Below, piece by piece: positions 42,603-50,999 of a stretch of 56,753 bases of DNA. A program made the translations under genes and the position numbers. The notes under the pieces were generated by a model. The model saw only the letters and a list, made by a program, of their open reading frames with translations. It was not told the origin of the DNA and did no database searches. Source of the stretch: Oscillospiraceae bacterium (GTDB lineage: Bacteria > Bacillota > Clostridia > UMGS1883 > UMGS1540); contig SVJY01000008.1 in NCBI GenBank assembly GCA_015068765.1, positions 1 through 56,753 on the forward strand, written 5' to 3'. Position 1 is the first letter of the stretch; the number at the start of each line of letters is the position of its first letter.

Positions 42603-43887
42603 CGCTGATATCCTCCGTTTTGGATGAGATAGCCTGCAAAATTGCAAGGGCGATAAATGAGGTCGCCAGGGAGCTGCCGCCGGAGCTCATGAAGGGCAGA
42701 GTAATACCGGTCAAGGGGATCATTTTCGTAACGCCGCCGATAATGATCAGCGTCTGGAAGCCGAACATAAGGCTTATACCCAGTGCCACCGCTTTGGAAA
42801 AGGGACGTTTGACCATGAGGGTGATTTTGATTCCCCGATATACAAGGAGAAAGAAAAGGAGTACCACGGCCGTTGCACCGAGCATACCCAGCTCTTCGTA
42901 GATGGCGGCGAAAATAAAGTCGCTTGTGGCAACGGGGATATAATCCGGGCGGCCCTGCCCTATACCGGTTCCCATAAAACCGCCGGCACTCATGGCGTAA
43001 AGAGACTGAATAATCTGGTACCCAAGATCGGTGGGGTCGGCAAAGGGGTTTTGCCAGATGGCGACCCGTTCCTGAATGTGCGTCAGAAACTGATAACCGA
43101 GATAGCCGCCACCGGCGGCAAGAAGCAGATTCATCAATAAAAAGAGATATTTTCCCTCAAAAACGAATTGCATCACGAAATAAATAAGAAAGTATAAAAC
43201 GGCAGACCCCCATTCCCGCTGTAACACCAAAAAGCCCAGATGCATATAGACGTATGCCATAATCAGAAGCTGACGTCCCCTGTGGGAATCGTATAACCGG
43301 AGCAGGAACCGTGCCGGACGGGAGAGGAAAGGAAGATGGCGGTCAAGAAAGCACAGTGCCTTTTCATGAGATTCGCCGTAGGGGGCAGTGAACAGACAGG
43401 AAAGCCCCAAAATATACAGAATCTTAATAGGCTCGGAGGGCTGAAAGCCAAAAAGCCAGTTTTTGGCACCGCCGCTGTATGTGCCAAAGAGGAGCGTGGC
43501 AACAAAAAGAAGGAAGGCAACAGCGGCGTACCACAGAAATAGGTTGTGCCATGCAGGAAACTTCCGATAAATAAAGTAGGTGAGATAAAAGCCCGTCATT
43601 CCCACATAGAATGCAAGAATCTGCCGGATTGCCTGTTCGGAATCCAGACGGAATAAGGTAATGATCCCCACCGTCAGAAGCATGGACACAATCAGGAACA
43701 GATATTCATCGCCCAGGGAGAAAACAACGATCAAAAGATAGGAAAACAAAACGATGGCAAGAAGTGCCAGCGAATAATAGAGCCCCGTCATATCCAGCTG
43801 TTTTTCGGAAAAGAACAGAATACCGAAGCCTAACAAATTTGCCAGCAGAACCAGAAGAAGGGGAGAAAACAGATGAAGTTTACGCAT
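42592..43887 (-). CDS. FtsW/RodA/SpoVE family peptidoglycan glycosyltransferase
   Basis: A 431-residue SEDS protein with about ten helices. The extracellular catalytic region is recognisable: WGSAVLYFLIYFVMQF, the loop with AIWQNPFADPTDLGYQIIQSLYAMSAGGFMGTGIGQG, and the C-terminal GITLPFMSSGGSSLATSFIALAIL, diagnostic of the family. SEDS proteins polymerise lipid II glycan strands together with a class B PBP. It sits between the FHA gene (8-base overlap) and the PBP gene (11-base overlap). Whether it is RodA-like or FtsW-like cannot be decided from the reading alone. Confidence 0.93.
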   Translation of the reverse strand: MRKLHLFSPLLLVLLANLLGFGILFFSEKQLDMTGLYYSLALLAIVLFSYLLIVVFSLGDEYLFLIVSMLLTVGIITLFRLDSEQAIRQILAFYVGMTGFYLTYFIYRKFPAWHNLFLWYAAVAFLLFVATLLFGTYSGGAKNWLFGFQPSEPIKILYILGLSCLFTAPYGESHEKALCFLDRHLPFLSRPARFLLRLYDSHRGRQLLIMAYVYMHLGFLVLQREWGSAVLYFLIYFVMQFVFEGKYLFLLMNLLLAAGGGYLGYQFLTHIQERVAIWQNPFADPTDLGYQIIQSLYAMSAGGFMGTGIGQGRPDYIPVATSDFIFAAIYEELGMLGATAVVLLFFLLVYRGIKITLMVKRPFSKAVALGISLMFGFQTLIIIGGVTKMIPLTGITLPFMSSGGSSLATSFIALAILQAISSKTEDISDDI

Positions 43888-44338
43888 CGGCCTCGCCCTC
43901 CGTCATAAAAATAAAGGAAAGCTGGCCGATATCAATTTTATCGCCGCTTAAAAGCTCAATGGGGTCTCCGGAAATGCGAGAGCCATTTAAAAATGTACCG
44001 TTGGTACTGCCAACGTCCTGCAGATAGCAGGCACCATTTCGCCAGAGAAAGGCGGCATGGCGCCCAGACAGAAAGGGGTCGTCAATGGAAATTTCGCATT
44101 TTTGTCCCCGTCCAAGAACGGAATCTTGCAGAATCGGATAGTTTTCGGATACGGAAAAATCCAGACTGTTCCGGAGATTCAGAAGCTTGATATAGGTATG
44201 CACACTGGCGTCTCCGTTTTTACGGCGACGCATAACCTCGATGTCCTGGGTAACCAGCTGAATAATTTTAATAATAAATAAATAGATAATCAGCACAAAG
44301 ATATAAGAAAGCAACTTTGCAATTATAGTAAAAGGCAT
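43880..44338 (-). CDS. FHA-domain membrane protein
   Basis: A 152-residue protein with one N-terminal membrane helix (AKLLSYIFVLIIYLFIIKIIQLV, residues about 7-29), a basic MRRRKN stop-transfer patch and a C-terminal FHA domain. FHA landmarks: DSVLGRGQKCEISIDDPFLSGRHAAF, with the phosphothreonine-binding R, S and H, and DVGSTNGTFLNG. It would bind phosphothreonine peptides at the inner membrane face and link Ser/Thr kinase signalling to the SEDS-PBP pair, as in other actinobacterial and Firmicute cell-wall clusters. The start at 44338 follows GAAGGAG. No kinase gene is in the window. Confidence 0.9.
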   Translation of the reverse strand: MPFTIIAKLLSYIFVLIIYLFIIKIIQLVTQDIEVMRRRKNGDASVHTYIKLLNLRNSLDFSVSENYPILQDSVLGRGQKCEISIDDPFLSGRHAAFLWRNGACYLQDVGSTNGTFLNGSRISGDPIELLSGDKIDIGQLSFIFMTEGEADA

Positions 44339-44371
44339 TGTCCGACTCCTTCCTGCTGAAAAGATACATAC

Positions 44372-44400
44372 AGTATACCATAATCCGGCACAAAAAGCAA
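44372..44400 (-). promoter_or_regulatory. Promoter of the FHA-SEDS-PBP operon
   Basis: On the minus strand TTGCTT (44400-44395) and TATACT (44377-44372) are 17 bases apart. Predicted start near 44365, about 27 bases before the FHA gene start. Confidence 0.78.
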
Positions 44401-44468
44401 TGTTTTCAAGAAGAAATAGGGAAAAATACTCCTTTTTTCCCGAAAAGAGAAAATAATGCAAAATTACC

Positions 44469-44497
44469 TTGACAAACGATTGTTTTTTTCGTAAAAT
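44469..44497 (+). promoter_or_regulatory. Promoter of the DUF4432 gene and Lrp/AsnC regulator
   Basis: TTGACA (44469-44474) and TAAAAT (44492-44497) are 17 bases apart, about 50 bases before the coding start at 44557. It is divergent from the FHA operon promoter. Confidence 0.78.
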
Positions 44498-44556
44498 AAG
44501 GATATAGAAAAAATAATTTCCGTGAAAACCGGATTTTGCAAAAGGAGGAGCATACT

Positions 44557-45645
44557 ATGGCTGTTTTTAAGTTTGACAGAAATGCATTTGGAGAAAGGGA
44601 AAAAGAAATTGTATCCCACGGTGCAATGCGAGCCGTAACATTTCGTTACAGTACCGGTACACCGGCAATCCGTATAGAAAACGAGAGAGGATATTTTATT
44701 GTTTTACCGTTTTGGGGACATCAGATTTGGCGTGCCTCCTTTGACGGCATTGACCTGGGCATGATAACGGAAATTCAAGAGCCCAAGGAGGCACCGGAAT
44801 TTGTAGAATCCTACGGTTGCTTCATGATGCATTCCGGCCTTTGCGGCGTTGGCGGACCCGGCCCGGAGGACAACCACAAGGTACATGGCGATTTGCCGGT
44901 GGCACCCTTTGCAGAGCCTGCTATTGTATGTGGGGAGGATGAAGGAGGACGCTACATGATTTTGCGTGGTACCTATGACCATTACAAAACGTTTTCCGTC
45001 CATTATACCTTTACTTCTTCCTATAAGCTCTACGAAAACGGAACGATCATTCATCTGTCCGTCCATGTGGAAAATCTGCGGCAGAAGGAAATGGAATATG
45101 CCTATCTCTGCCACATTAACTTCCGTCCCTTTGAGGGAGCAACCCTTCTGTCCACGGCACCTTGTGACGAAAAGCATATCCGCGTACACAAGGCCATTCC
45201 GGCAACAATGCCTGAGAAAGAAGCGAAAGAACTGAAGGCATATATGGATGCTATACAGAAAACACCGGAGGTACATACCAAGGTGGATCGGACAAAGCAG
45301 ATTTACGATCCGGAAATTGTTTCTACGCTGTTTTATAAGGGTGACGAGGAAGGGTATGCACATACCATGCAGTACCGGGAGGACGGGTATGCTTGCTACG
45401 TAAAGCACCCGGTAGAGCCTCTTGACCACAGCCTACGCTGGATCGCTCGTACCTGTAACGAGGATGCCATGGGTATGGTACTGCCGGCTTCCAGCGAGCA
45501 TAAAGGCTATTCTCACGCAAAACGGGAAGGGCAGATTCGTACCATTGAAGCCGGCGGCACGCTGGATTTTGATATTTCTTTCGGTCTTCTTGTTCCGGTG
45601 GAAGCAGAAGCAATGTGCAAAAAGATAGAAAAGGTATTACGCTGA
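44557..45645 (+). CDS. DUF4432 family protein (galactose-mutarotase-like fold)
   Basis: A 362-residue protein that resembles the DUF4432 group of aldose 1-epimerase-like proteins. It has the conserved VLPFWGHQIWRASFDG block, FMMHSGLCGVGGPGPEDNHKVHGDLP, and HINFRPFEGATLL, where His residues may form the active site. No signal peptide. Members are presumed carbohydrate mutarotases or epimerases, but few have been assayed. The ATG at 44557 was chosen because AGGAGG lies 8 bases upstream. It ends 1 base before an Lrp-type regulator gene, so the two are one operon. Confidence 0.75.
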   Translation: MAVFKFDRNAFGEREKEIVSHGAMRAVTFRYSTGTPAIRIENERGYFIVLPFWGHQIWRASFDGIDLGMITEIQEPKEAPEFVESYGCFMMHSGLCGVGGPGPEDNHKVHGDLPVAPFAEPAIVCGEDEGGRYMILRGTYDHYKTFSVHYTFTSSYKLYENGTIIHLSVHVENLRQKEMEYAYLCHINFRPFEGATLLSTAPCDEKHIRVHKAIPATMPEKEAKELKAYMDAIQKTPEVHTKVDRTKQIYDPEIVSTLFYKGDEEGYAHTMQYREDGYACYVKHPVEPLDHSLRWIARTCNEDAMGMVLPASSEHKGYSHAKREGQIRTIEAGGTLDFDISFGLLVPVEAEAMCKKIEKVLR

Positions 45646-45646
45646 T

Positions 45647-46093
45647 ATGGATACGATTGATTATAAAATTTTACATTGTTTAAAGGAAAATGCCCGGCAG
45701 AAGGCGTCTGCAATCGGGGAGACGATTAACCTTTCCGTTTCCGCTGTTTTGGAACGGATTCGGAAGATGGAAAATAGCGGCCTGATTGAGGGCTATACGG
45801 TTATGCTGGATCAGAAACAGCTGGGGAACGACATGACGGCACTAATGGAGGTAAGTCTTGAGCATCCCCGCTTCTATGACCCTTTTACGGAAATGGTGCG
45901 GAACAATGAAAATATTGTTTCCTGCGACTATCTTACCGGGGATTTTGACTTTATTCTGAAAATTCTCACGGATACTTCGGAGAGCCTGGAAGCCATTCAC
46001 CGACAGATTAAAAGTTTAGAGGGTGTATCCGCCACTCGGACACATTTTGTGCTGAAAAATGTCAAGGATGAGCGGACAGTAATACCGGAGTAG
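45647..46093 (+). CDS. Lrp/AsnC family transcription regulator
   Basis: A 148-residue feast/famine regulator. The N-terminal winged helix-turn-helix is at residues about 1-55 (MDTIDYKILHCLKENARQ; LSVSAVLERIRKMENSGL), and the C-terminal RAM domain carries LTGDFDFILKILTDT and the end part that binds amino acids and assembles oligomers. It starts 1 base after the DUF4432 stop and probably depends on translational coupling, as the upstream AAGGTATT is a weak site. It may autoregulate the divergent region or control amino-acid or sugar genes elsewhere. Confidence 0.92.
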   Translation: MDTIDYKILHCLKENARQKASAIGETINLSVSAVLERIRKMENSGLIEGYTVMLDQKQLGNDMTALMEVSLEHPRFYDPFTEMVRNNENIVSCDYLTGDFDFILKILTDTSESLEAIHRQIKSLEGVSATRTHFVLKNVKDERTVIPE

Positions 46094-46131
46094 TGATTAC
46101 CGATTCTATACGGGTTCAAGCTTATGAGCAC

Positions 46132-46292
46132 AAGAGGCTGTAGCAAAATGAATGAATATGCAGTACAAGCCATTTGGGGACGGCTCCTGACAGACTTTTT
46201 CAAGTCTTTTGGCATAAACACAGTTTTATGCCAAAACAGGACCGTCCCCACAAAATGGATTGTATAAATATTCGTTTTGCTACAGCCTCTTT
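46132..46292. repeat. Palindromic MITE-like element with REP-type core
   Basis: A 161-bp element that folds back on itself almost entirely. Outer arms AAGAGGCTGTAGCAAAA (46132-46148) and its complement end at 46292, with 21 of 22 positions matching. Inside are TGGGGACGG/CCGTCCCCA (46175-46183; 46242-46250) and an innermost TTTTGGCATAAA/TTTATGCCAAAA hairpin (46207-46238). It lies 3 bases from the tlyA stop. The GGGGACGG core resembles hairpins associated with Y1-type (REP) transposases; the outer ends share TGTAGCAAAACGA with the long repeat at 18726-19034. It codes for nothing and may also end transcription of tlyA. Confidence 0.8.
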
Positions 46293-46295
46293 TTG

Positions 46296-47090
46296 CTATT
46301 GTGCTTCTATATGTGCCCAGTCAACAGTTTCATCTATCGGGGCTATAATACTTTCTTTATCGGATTTAGAAAGGTACAGGAGATATTCAATGTTGCCCTT
46401 CGGACCTTTCACGGGGGAAAAATCGAGCCCTAAAACTGCAAAGCCGATTTCCTTTGCAAAGGTGATTACGTTTTCGATAACCTCCTTGTGGGTTTCTTTG
46501 TCCCGGACAACGCCGCCTTTTCCAACCTTTTCTTTTCCGGCTTCAAACTGCGGTTTAATCAAACATACGATTTCGCCGCCCTCCCGAAGGCGATCAAAGG
46601 CAACGGGAAGAACGAGCTTAAGCGATATGAAGGAAACGTCAACACTGGCAAAATCAATAGGCTCCGGCACCTCTTTTTCGGTTACATACCGGATATTGGT
46701 GCGTTCCAAATTCACCACCCGTTCATCTGTCCGCAGGCTCCACGCAAGCTGGCCGTACCCTACATCAATAGAGTAGACCTTTGCTGCACCGTTTTGCAGC
46801 ATACAGTCGGTAAAGCCGCCGGTGGAGGCACCGATGTCCATGCAAACGCAGCCTTCCGGGGAAATGGGGAATGCAGTCATAGCCTTTTCCAGCTTCAGAC
46901 CGCCCCGGCTGACATAGCGGAGAGAGTCGGTACGTACCTCTACCTTGTCCGTCTCCGAAACAGACTGTCCCGGTTTATCAGCTTTCTGTTCGTTGATATA
47001 TACATCGCCGGCCATAATCACGGCACGGGCTTTTTCACGGGACGAAACGAGACCGTTTTCAGTCAAATATACATCGAGCCGCATTTTCAT
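46296..47090 (-). CDS. tlyA: TlyA family rRNA 2'-O-methyltransferase
   Basis: A 264-residue RNA methyltransferase. An S4 RNA-binding domain (1-65; MRLDVYLTENGLVSSREKAR) precedes an FtsJ-like domain with the SAM motif DIGASTGGFTDCMLQNGA and the catalytic lysines. Family members methylate 16S and/or 23S rRNA; the Firmicute form is also called hemolysin-like YqxC. The ATG overlaps the dxs stop (ATGA), giving coupling. It is the last gene of the OLE-oapA-dxs-tlyA transcript, whose tlyA-dxs end is typical of Firmicutes. Confidence 0.93.
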   Translation of the reverse strand: MKMRLDVYLTENGLVSSREKARAVIMAGDVYINEQKADKPGQSVSETDKVEVRTDSLRYVSRGGLKLEKAMTAFPISPEGCVCMDIGASTGGFTDCMLQNGAAKVYSIDVGYGQLAWSLRTDERVVNLERTNIRYVTEKEVPEPIDFASVDVSFISLKLVLPVAFDRLREGGEIVCLIKPQFEAGKEKVGKGGVVRDKETHKEVIENVITFAKEIGFAVLGLDFSPVKGPKGNIEYLLYLSKSDKESIIAPIDETVDWAHIEAQ

Positions 47091-48916
47091 GCTTTTAACA
47101 TCCTTTCTGCATCTGCCGCAAGGCTTTGGGCGTCCATTTTATACAGTGCCATCAGTTCTTCCACCGTGCCTTGCTGTATGAAGGTATCCGGGAACGCACG
47201 GGTCAAAATCCGGCAACCGATGCCCGCCAGCATTGCCGCAAGCTGCTGACCGATGCCGCCGGGGGCAGTGTTATCCTCCAGCGTAATTACTGCACCGGTT
47301 TTTCTCGCCGCTTCCAAAACGGTGTCTTTGTCCATGGGCTTTGCCGTGCGTAAATCCAGCACCGTGGCAGAAATGCCCTTTTCGGCAAGTAAATCTGCGG
47401 CGGCAAGTGCGGTATGGGTCATGCGGCCTTGGGTGACGAGTGTGATATGCTGTCCCGTCCGGAGAATCGCCGCTTTTCCGTAGACAAAGGGTGGACCGGA
47501 AAGGGGAGGCATATTGCCTCTCGGATAGCGAACGGCAATGGGACCAGTATGCTTTTCCACTGCATAGCGAAGCATTTCTTCCAGTGTATGTAAATCCGAA
47601 GGGGCCAATACGGCCATATTCGGAATATGTGTCAGGAACGATAAATCAAAAATGCCCTGGTGGGTCTCACCGTCCCGCCCCACAAGACCGGCACGGTCTA
47701 CGGCAAGCACTACATGGAGATTAGAAAGGGCAATATCATGTACCAGAGAATCATAAGCACGTTGTAGAAAAGAGGAGTACACACTCAAAACAGGGATAAG
47801 ACCGCCCCGGGCAAGACCTGCCGCAAAGGTGGCGGCGTGTGCTTCCGCAATGCCCGTATCAAAGAACCGGGCAGGGAATTTTTCCATGAATGCACCGAGA
47901 CCGGAAGCGTCCGGCGTGGACGGGGAAATTGCGACCAGCCTTTCATGTGTCTGCCCTAAATCCAGAACGGTTTTCCCAAAACGGGCAGAACAGCTTTCGG
48001 CTGTAGAACCGGCAGGGGATACGGCATGAAATCGGGAAGGGGCTTCTTCCGCAGGGGGATATCCCTTTCCTTTGGTGGTTATCACATGCACAAGAACGGA
48101 TTGTGGAATACGAGCGGCTTCAGAAAACGTATCACAAAGCTGACGGATATTGTGCCCATCCACCGGCCCCAGGTATCTGCAACCCAGCTTTTCAAAGACG
48201 ACACCCGGTGTAACACAGTACCGGAGGAAACGTTTTATTTTTTTTATGACGTGTACCGTAGGTTTACCTAAAAACGGAATCCGGTGCAGAAAATCGCTGG
48301 TTTCACGCTTGACGGTATAATAAGAGGAACGGGTTCGTATTTTGTTGAGGTACTGGGAAAATCCGCCCACGACCTGTCCGATAGACATCTGGTTATCGTT
48401 TAGCACTACAATCACCTTATGGTTGCAGTGGGCAATGTGATTGAGGGCTTCCATAGAAAGACCGCCGGAAAAGGAAGCATCTCCCACAACGGCAATGGAT
48501 TCGCCCTCGCCACCCTGTAAATCCCGTGCAGCAGCATAGCCGAGTGCTGTAGAAATGGCGGTGGAGGAGTGCCCGGTATCGGCACAGTCGTATACGCTTT
48601 CCGAACACTTGGGAAAGCCGGAAAGACCGCCAAATTGCCGCAGAGAAGTAAACTTTTCCCTGCGGCCCGTTAAAAGCTTATGTACGTAGCTTTGGTGACC
48701 AACATCCCATATCAGCTTGTCCCGGGGCACAGAAAAGGTACGGTGGAGTGCCAGCGTAAGCTCGACCACGCCTAAATTAGATGCCAGATGTCCGCCGGTT
48801 TTCGGAATGTTTTCCACTAAAAATGTTCGGATTTCACGGCTGAGTGCATCCAGTGCCTCCATGGGCATCTCCTTAAGGTCGGCAGGGGATTGCACCTTTG
48901 TAAGAAGTTTATACAT
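47087..48916 (-). CDS. dxs: 1-deoxy-D-xylulose-5-phosphate synthase
   Basis: A 609-residue thiamine-diphosphate transketolase-like enzyme that condenses pyruvate and glyceraldehyde 3-phosphate, the first step of the MEP isoprenoid pathway. The N-terminal HLASNLGVVELTLALH and GHQSYVHKLLTGR regions, the TPP motif GDASFSGGLSMEAL...LNDN, and DTGIAEAHAATFAAG are clear; the C-terminal transketolase domain ends with PGGIGQQLAAML and FPDTFIQQGTVEEL. Full length. It starts 3 bases after oapA, so its expression is tied to the OLE RNA promoter. It overlaps tlyA by 4 bases. Confidence 0.96.
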   Translation of the reverse strand: MYKLLTKVQSPADLKEMPMEALDALSREIRTFLVENIPKTGGHLASNLGVVELTLALHRTFSVPRDKLIWDVGHQSYVHKLLTGRREKFTSLRQFGGLSGFPKCSESVYDCADTGHSSTAISTALGYAAARDLQGGEGESIAVVGDASFSGGLSMEALNHIAHCNHKVIVVLNDNQMSIGQVVGGFSQYLNKIRTRSSYYTVKRETSDFLHRIPFLGKPTVHVIKKIKRFLRYCVTPGVVFEKLGCRYLGPVDGHNIRQLCDTFSEAARIPQSVLVHVITTKGKGYPPAEEAPSRFHAVSPAGSTAESCSARFGKTVLDLGQTHERLVAISPSTPDASGLGAFMEKFPARFFDTGIAEAHAATFAAGLARGGLIPVLSVYSSFLQRAYDSLVHDIALSNLHVVLAVDRAGLVGRDGETHQGIFDLSFLTHIPNMAVLAPSDLHTLEEMLRYAVEKHTGPIAVRYPRGNMPPLSGPPFVYGKAAILRTGQHITLVTQGRMTHTALAAADLLAEKGISATVLDLRTAKPMDKDTVLEAARKTGAVITLEDNTAPGGIGQQLAAMLAGIGCRILTRAFPDTFIQQGTVEELMALYKMDAQSLAADAERMLKA

Positions 48917-48918
48917 AC

Positions 48919-49521
48919 TTATTTCCTACTCTTTTTGGTTCGGAATGAGAACAGTGCAAGAAATTTGCCGATATAAAAGACAAACTGGTTGCACTGGTTT
49001 ATGGCAAGGGTTTTGCCGAGTGCCTTGCCGCCTACAGTGATGGCGGAGACGGCACCGGTAACGAACAGGCTGGTCAGAAGCTTGGAGAGGGAATAATTTG
49101 TCACAAGCTCTGTGGCGATAAAGCTACCCGTAGCACCGCTGACGATACCGCAGATGTCGCCCACAACATCATTGCAGAAATTGGACACCTTTTCGGCATT
49201 CCGAATCATTCGGATTGCCTCTGTAGAGCCTTTGACCCGGTTTGTGGCCATGGCGTGGAAGGGTGCCTCTGCCGCCGTGGTGACAGCGATACCGAAAATA
49301 TCGAAGACGATACCGAGAAAAACGATACAAAGCAGAATCAAAAGTGCAACCGTAACCGGAACACTGTCCAGAAGCGACGAGGTAACCACCGTAATGGTTA
49401 CGGAAAGAAAAAAGGTCAGAAGTACCGTGGTAATAATCCAGGAAACACTGACTTTCCGATTGGGGGTATGGTTACTTTTTACTTTAATGGATTTGCGTTT
49501 TTGGGGCACATCGTCCTTCAC
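48919..49521 (-). CDS. oapA: Probable OLE-associated membrane protein OapA
   Basis: A 200-residue protein with about four hydrophobic segments (roughly residues 26-50, 53-80, 112-140, 148-172) and basic ends (KRKSIKVKS; FRTKKSRK), as expected for an RNA-binding membrane protein. OapA is the roughly 200-residue four-helix partner that holds OLE RNA at the membrane and is linked to magnesium and alcohol or cold tolerance. Here the gene lies directly after a 595-base non-coding region of suitable size and directly before dxs, the known OLE neighbourhood. The start codon is GTG at 49521 with AAAGGATG upstream. Sequence alone gives no motif unique to OapA, so the call rests on size, topology and order. 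Confidence 0.75.
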   Translation of the reverse strand: MKDDVPQKRKSIKVKSNHTPNRKVSVSWIITTVLLTFFLSVTITVVTSSLLDSVPVTVALLILLCIVFLGIVFDIFGIAVTTAAEAPFHAMATNRVKGSTEAIRMIRNAEKVSNFCNDVVGDICGIVSGATGSFIATELVTNYSLSKLLTSLFVTGAVSAITVGGKALGKTLAINQCNQFVFYIGKFLALFSFRTKKSRK

Positions 49522-49559
49522 GGTTTTATCATCCTTTTATTTAAAAAATATGGTGGCAG

Positions 49560-50154
49560 AATACGGAGTAAATTTTGCGGCATAGGTCCGAGATGGATTT
49601 CCCACTTCCGTGCCCGTGCGTCGCCGCTCCGGGCCGTTTCCGATTAAACGGAAGCCGAAACAAAAGTCTCGATTCGGATTGCCACTTAGTCCGCACTGCA
49701 ATCCCCCGTATCCCTCAAGTAATGAACAGCCTAGGAGTTTTCCTCAACAGTCAAATCGATTCTTAGCCTTTTTTGCAGATAGGATTTCAAACAGCAATAT
49801 CCCTGTTTTGTTGGCCGACAAAACGAGGCCTGAACCGTTATCCTTCATATCCACGCAAGGCAGGCTACTCTGTCCACAGCACCCGAAGACACCGCATGAC
49901 AGGTTTACTCCCACGCCGTACTCCACTCCGTCGCCACAAAGGACGAGCAGAGGCGGAAGCACGCACGTAGGTCTCCACGGAAAAGGGGTCAACGCTCGCA
50001 TGCCATTGCGAATCGCCCCTAAACCTTAACCCCCAGCATCGACCCCCGACTGGGCGTCGAAAGCCAACACCAGGAACTTCATCGATATGCCCTTCTACGG
50101 ATTTTTAGGCCCGTCCTGGGAATCGATATCCTGACTAGGATACTGCACCACCTT
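49560..50154 (-). ncRNA. ole: Probable OLE RNA (ornate, large, extremophilic RNA)
   Basis: A non-coding region of about 595 bases on the minus strand, bounded by a perfect promoter (50161-50189) and the oapA gene. It is G-rich and internally complementary: CCCAG...CTGGG near 50050, CTTCCG...CGGAAAC near 49640-49660, and GTTTTGT...ACAAAAC at about 49805-49825. Open frames crossing it lack ribosome binding sites. OLE RNAs are about 600 bases, are found mostly in anaerobic or extremophilic Firmicutes, and precede oapA near dxs and tlyA; all of this fits. The ends are approximate. Alternatives are other large structured RNAs such as ROOL or GOLLD, which do not share this gene order. Confidence 0.82.
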
Positions 50155-50160
50155 GTATGC

Positions 50161-50189
50161 AGTATACCATATCTTTTGTCGTTTGTCAA
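50161..50189 (-). promoter_or_regulatory. Promoter of the OLE RNA-oapA-dxs-tlyA transcript
   Basis: On the minus strand TTGACA (50189-50184) and TATACT (50166-50161) are 17 bases apart, a near-consensus promoter placed 10 bases after the prmC stop. Transcription would begin near 50154, at the expected 5' end of the RNA. Confidence 0.9.
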
Positions 50190-50198
50190 ATTTTAAAC

Positions 50199-50999
50199 CT
50201 ATTTTTTTCTGCCCACCACGGCCCGCATATTACTGCCGAGGTCGGATAGAATCCGGATGTCGGTGAAGAATGGTTCCATCATGCAGGCGACGGCCTCACC
50301 TTGTGTATACCCGATTTCAAGACCAAGCCAGCCGTTTGCTGAAAGGGCATCGGCGGCCTTTCGGATAATCACCGGATAGAAATTGAGCCCGTCCCTGCCG
50401 CCGTCGAGGGCGAGATGCGGTTCAAAAGCACATACGTCCCGTGAGAGGGTGGGGATTACATCGGTTTCAATATAGGGGGGATTGGATACGATCAGATCAT
50501 ATGTCCCTGAAAGTGCTTCATTTAATATATCTATATGTAAAAGAGTAGCCAAAACACTGTGCCGTTCGGCATTTTTTTTCGCTACAGACAGGGCGGGTAC
50601 GGAAATATCTGCCAGCGTAAGGGTCGTGAGGGGGGCATTTTTGGCAACCGCAATCCCGATACAGCCCGTGCCACAGCAAAGGTCCAGCATCCGGACACCG
50701 GCGGCACGTTCTATCGCCCATTCCACCAGCGTTTCCGTGTCCGGCCTTGGAATCAGCGTATTTTCATCTACATAGAAGGGAAGGGAGAAAAACTCCTTTT
50801 CACCGGTCAGATATGCGACGGGATAGCCGGTTCGCCGTTTCTCGCACAAGGCAGAAAAAGCCGCCGCAGTTTCCTCTGCGGCGGTTTCGTTATACAAAAA
50901 GAGAAGCTTTTCGCGGGGCACACCCAGCACATGGCACAGAAGCACCTCCGCATCCAGCCGGGGAATACCGGCCTCTTGTAAAAGCGTTCGGATTACCAT
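50199..50999 (-). CDS. prmC: Peptide chain release factor N5-glutamine methyltransferase
   Basis: A 266-residue methyltransferase that modifies the glutamine of the GGQ loop in release factors RF1 and RF2. It has the SAM motif LDLCCGTGCIGIAV and the NPPY motif (VSNPPYIETD) that binds the glutamine side chain; the N-terminal helical domain ends with GEKEFFSLPFYVDENTLIPRPDTETL. Normal length. It overlaps the DUF1385 gene by 7 bases. In most Firmicutes prfA accompanies prmC; here the OLE RNA locus follows instead. Confidence 0.94.
   Translation of the reverse strand: MVIRTLLQEAGIPRLDAEVLLCHVLGVPREKLLFLYNETAAEETAAAFSALCEKRRTGYPVAYLTGEKEFFSLPFYVDENTLIPRPDTETLVEWAIERAAGVRMLDLCCGTGCIGIAVAKNAPLTTLTLADISVPALSVAKKNAERHSVLATLLHIDILNEALSGTYDLIVSNPPYIETDVIPTLSRDVCAFEPHLALDGGRDGLNFYPVIIRKAADALSANGWLGLEIGYTQGEAVACMMEPFFTDIRILSDLGSNMRAVVGRKK

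Noticed and set aside
49610-50029. Open frames on both strands over the OLE region (for example 49610-50029 + and 49744-50001 -)
   Set aside because: They have no ribosome binding site, odd composition, no recognisable domains and overlap each other; the region fits a structured RNA.
49560-50154. ROOL or GOLLD RNA instead of OLE
   Set aside because: Size is near, but the gene order membrane protein-dxs-tlyA fits OLE; only a covariance search can settle it.
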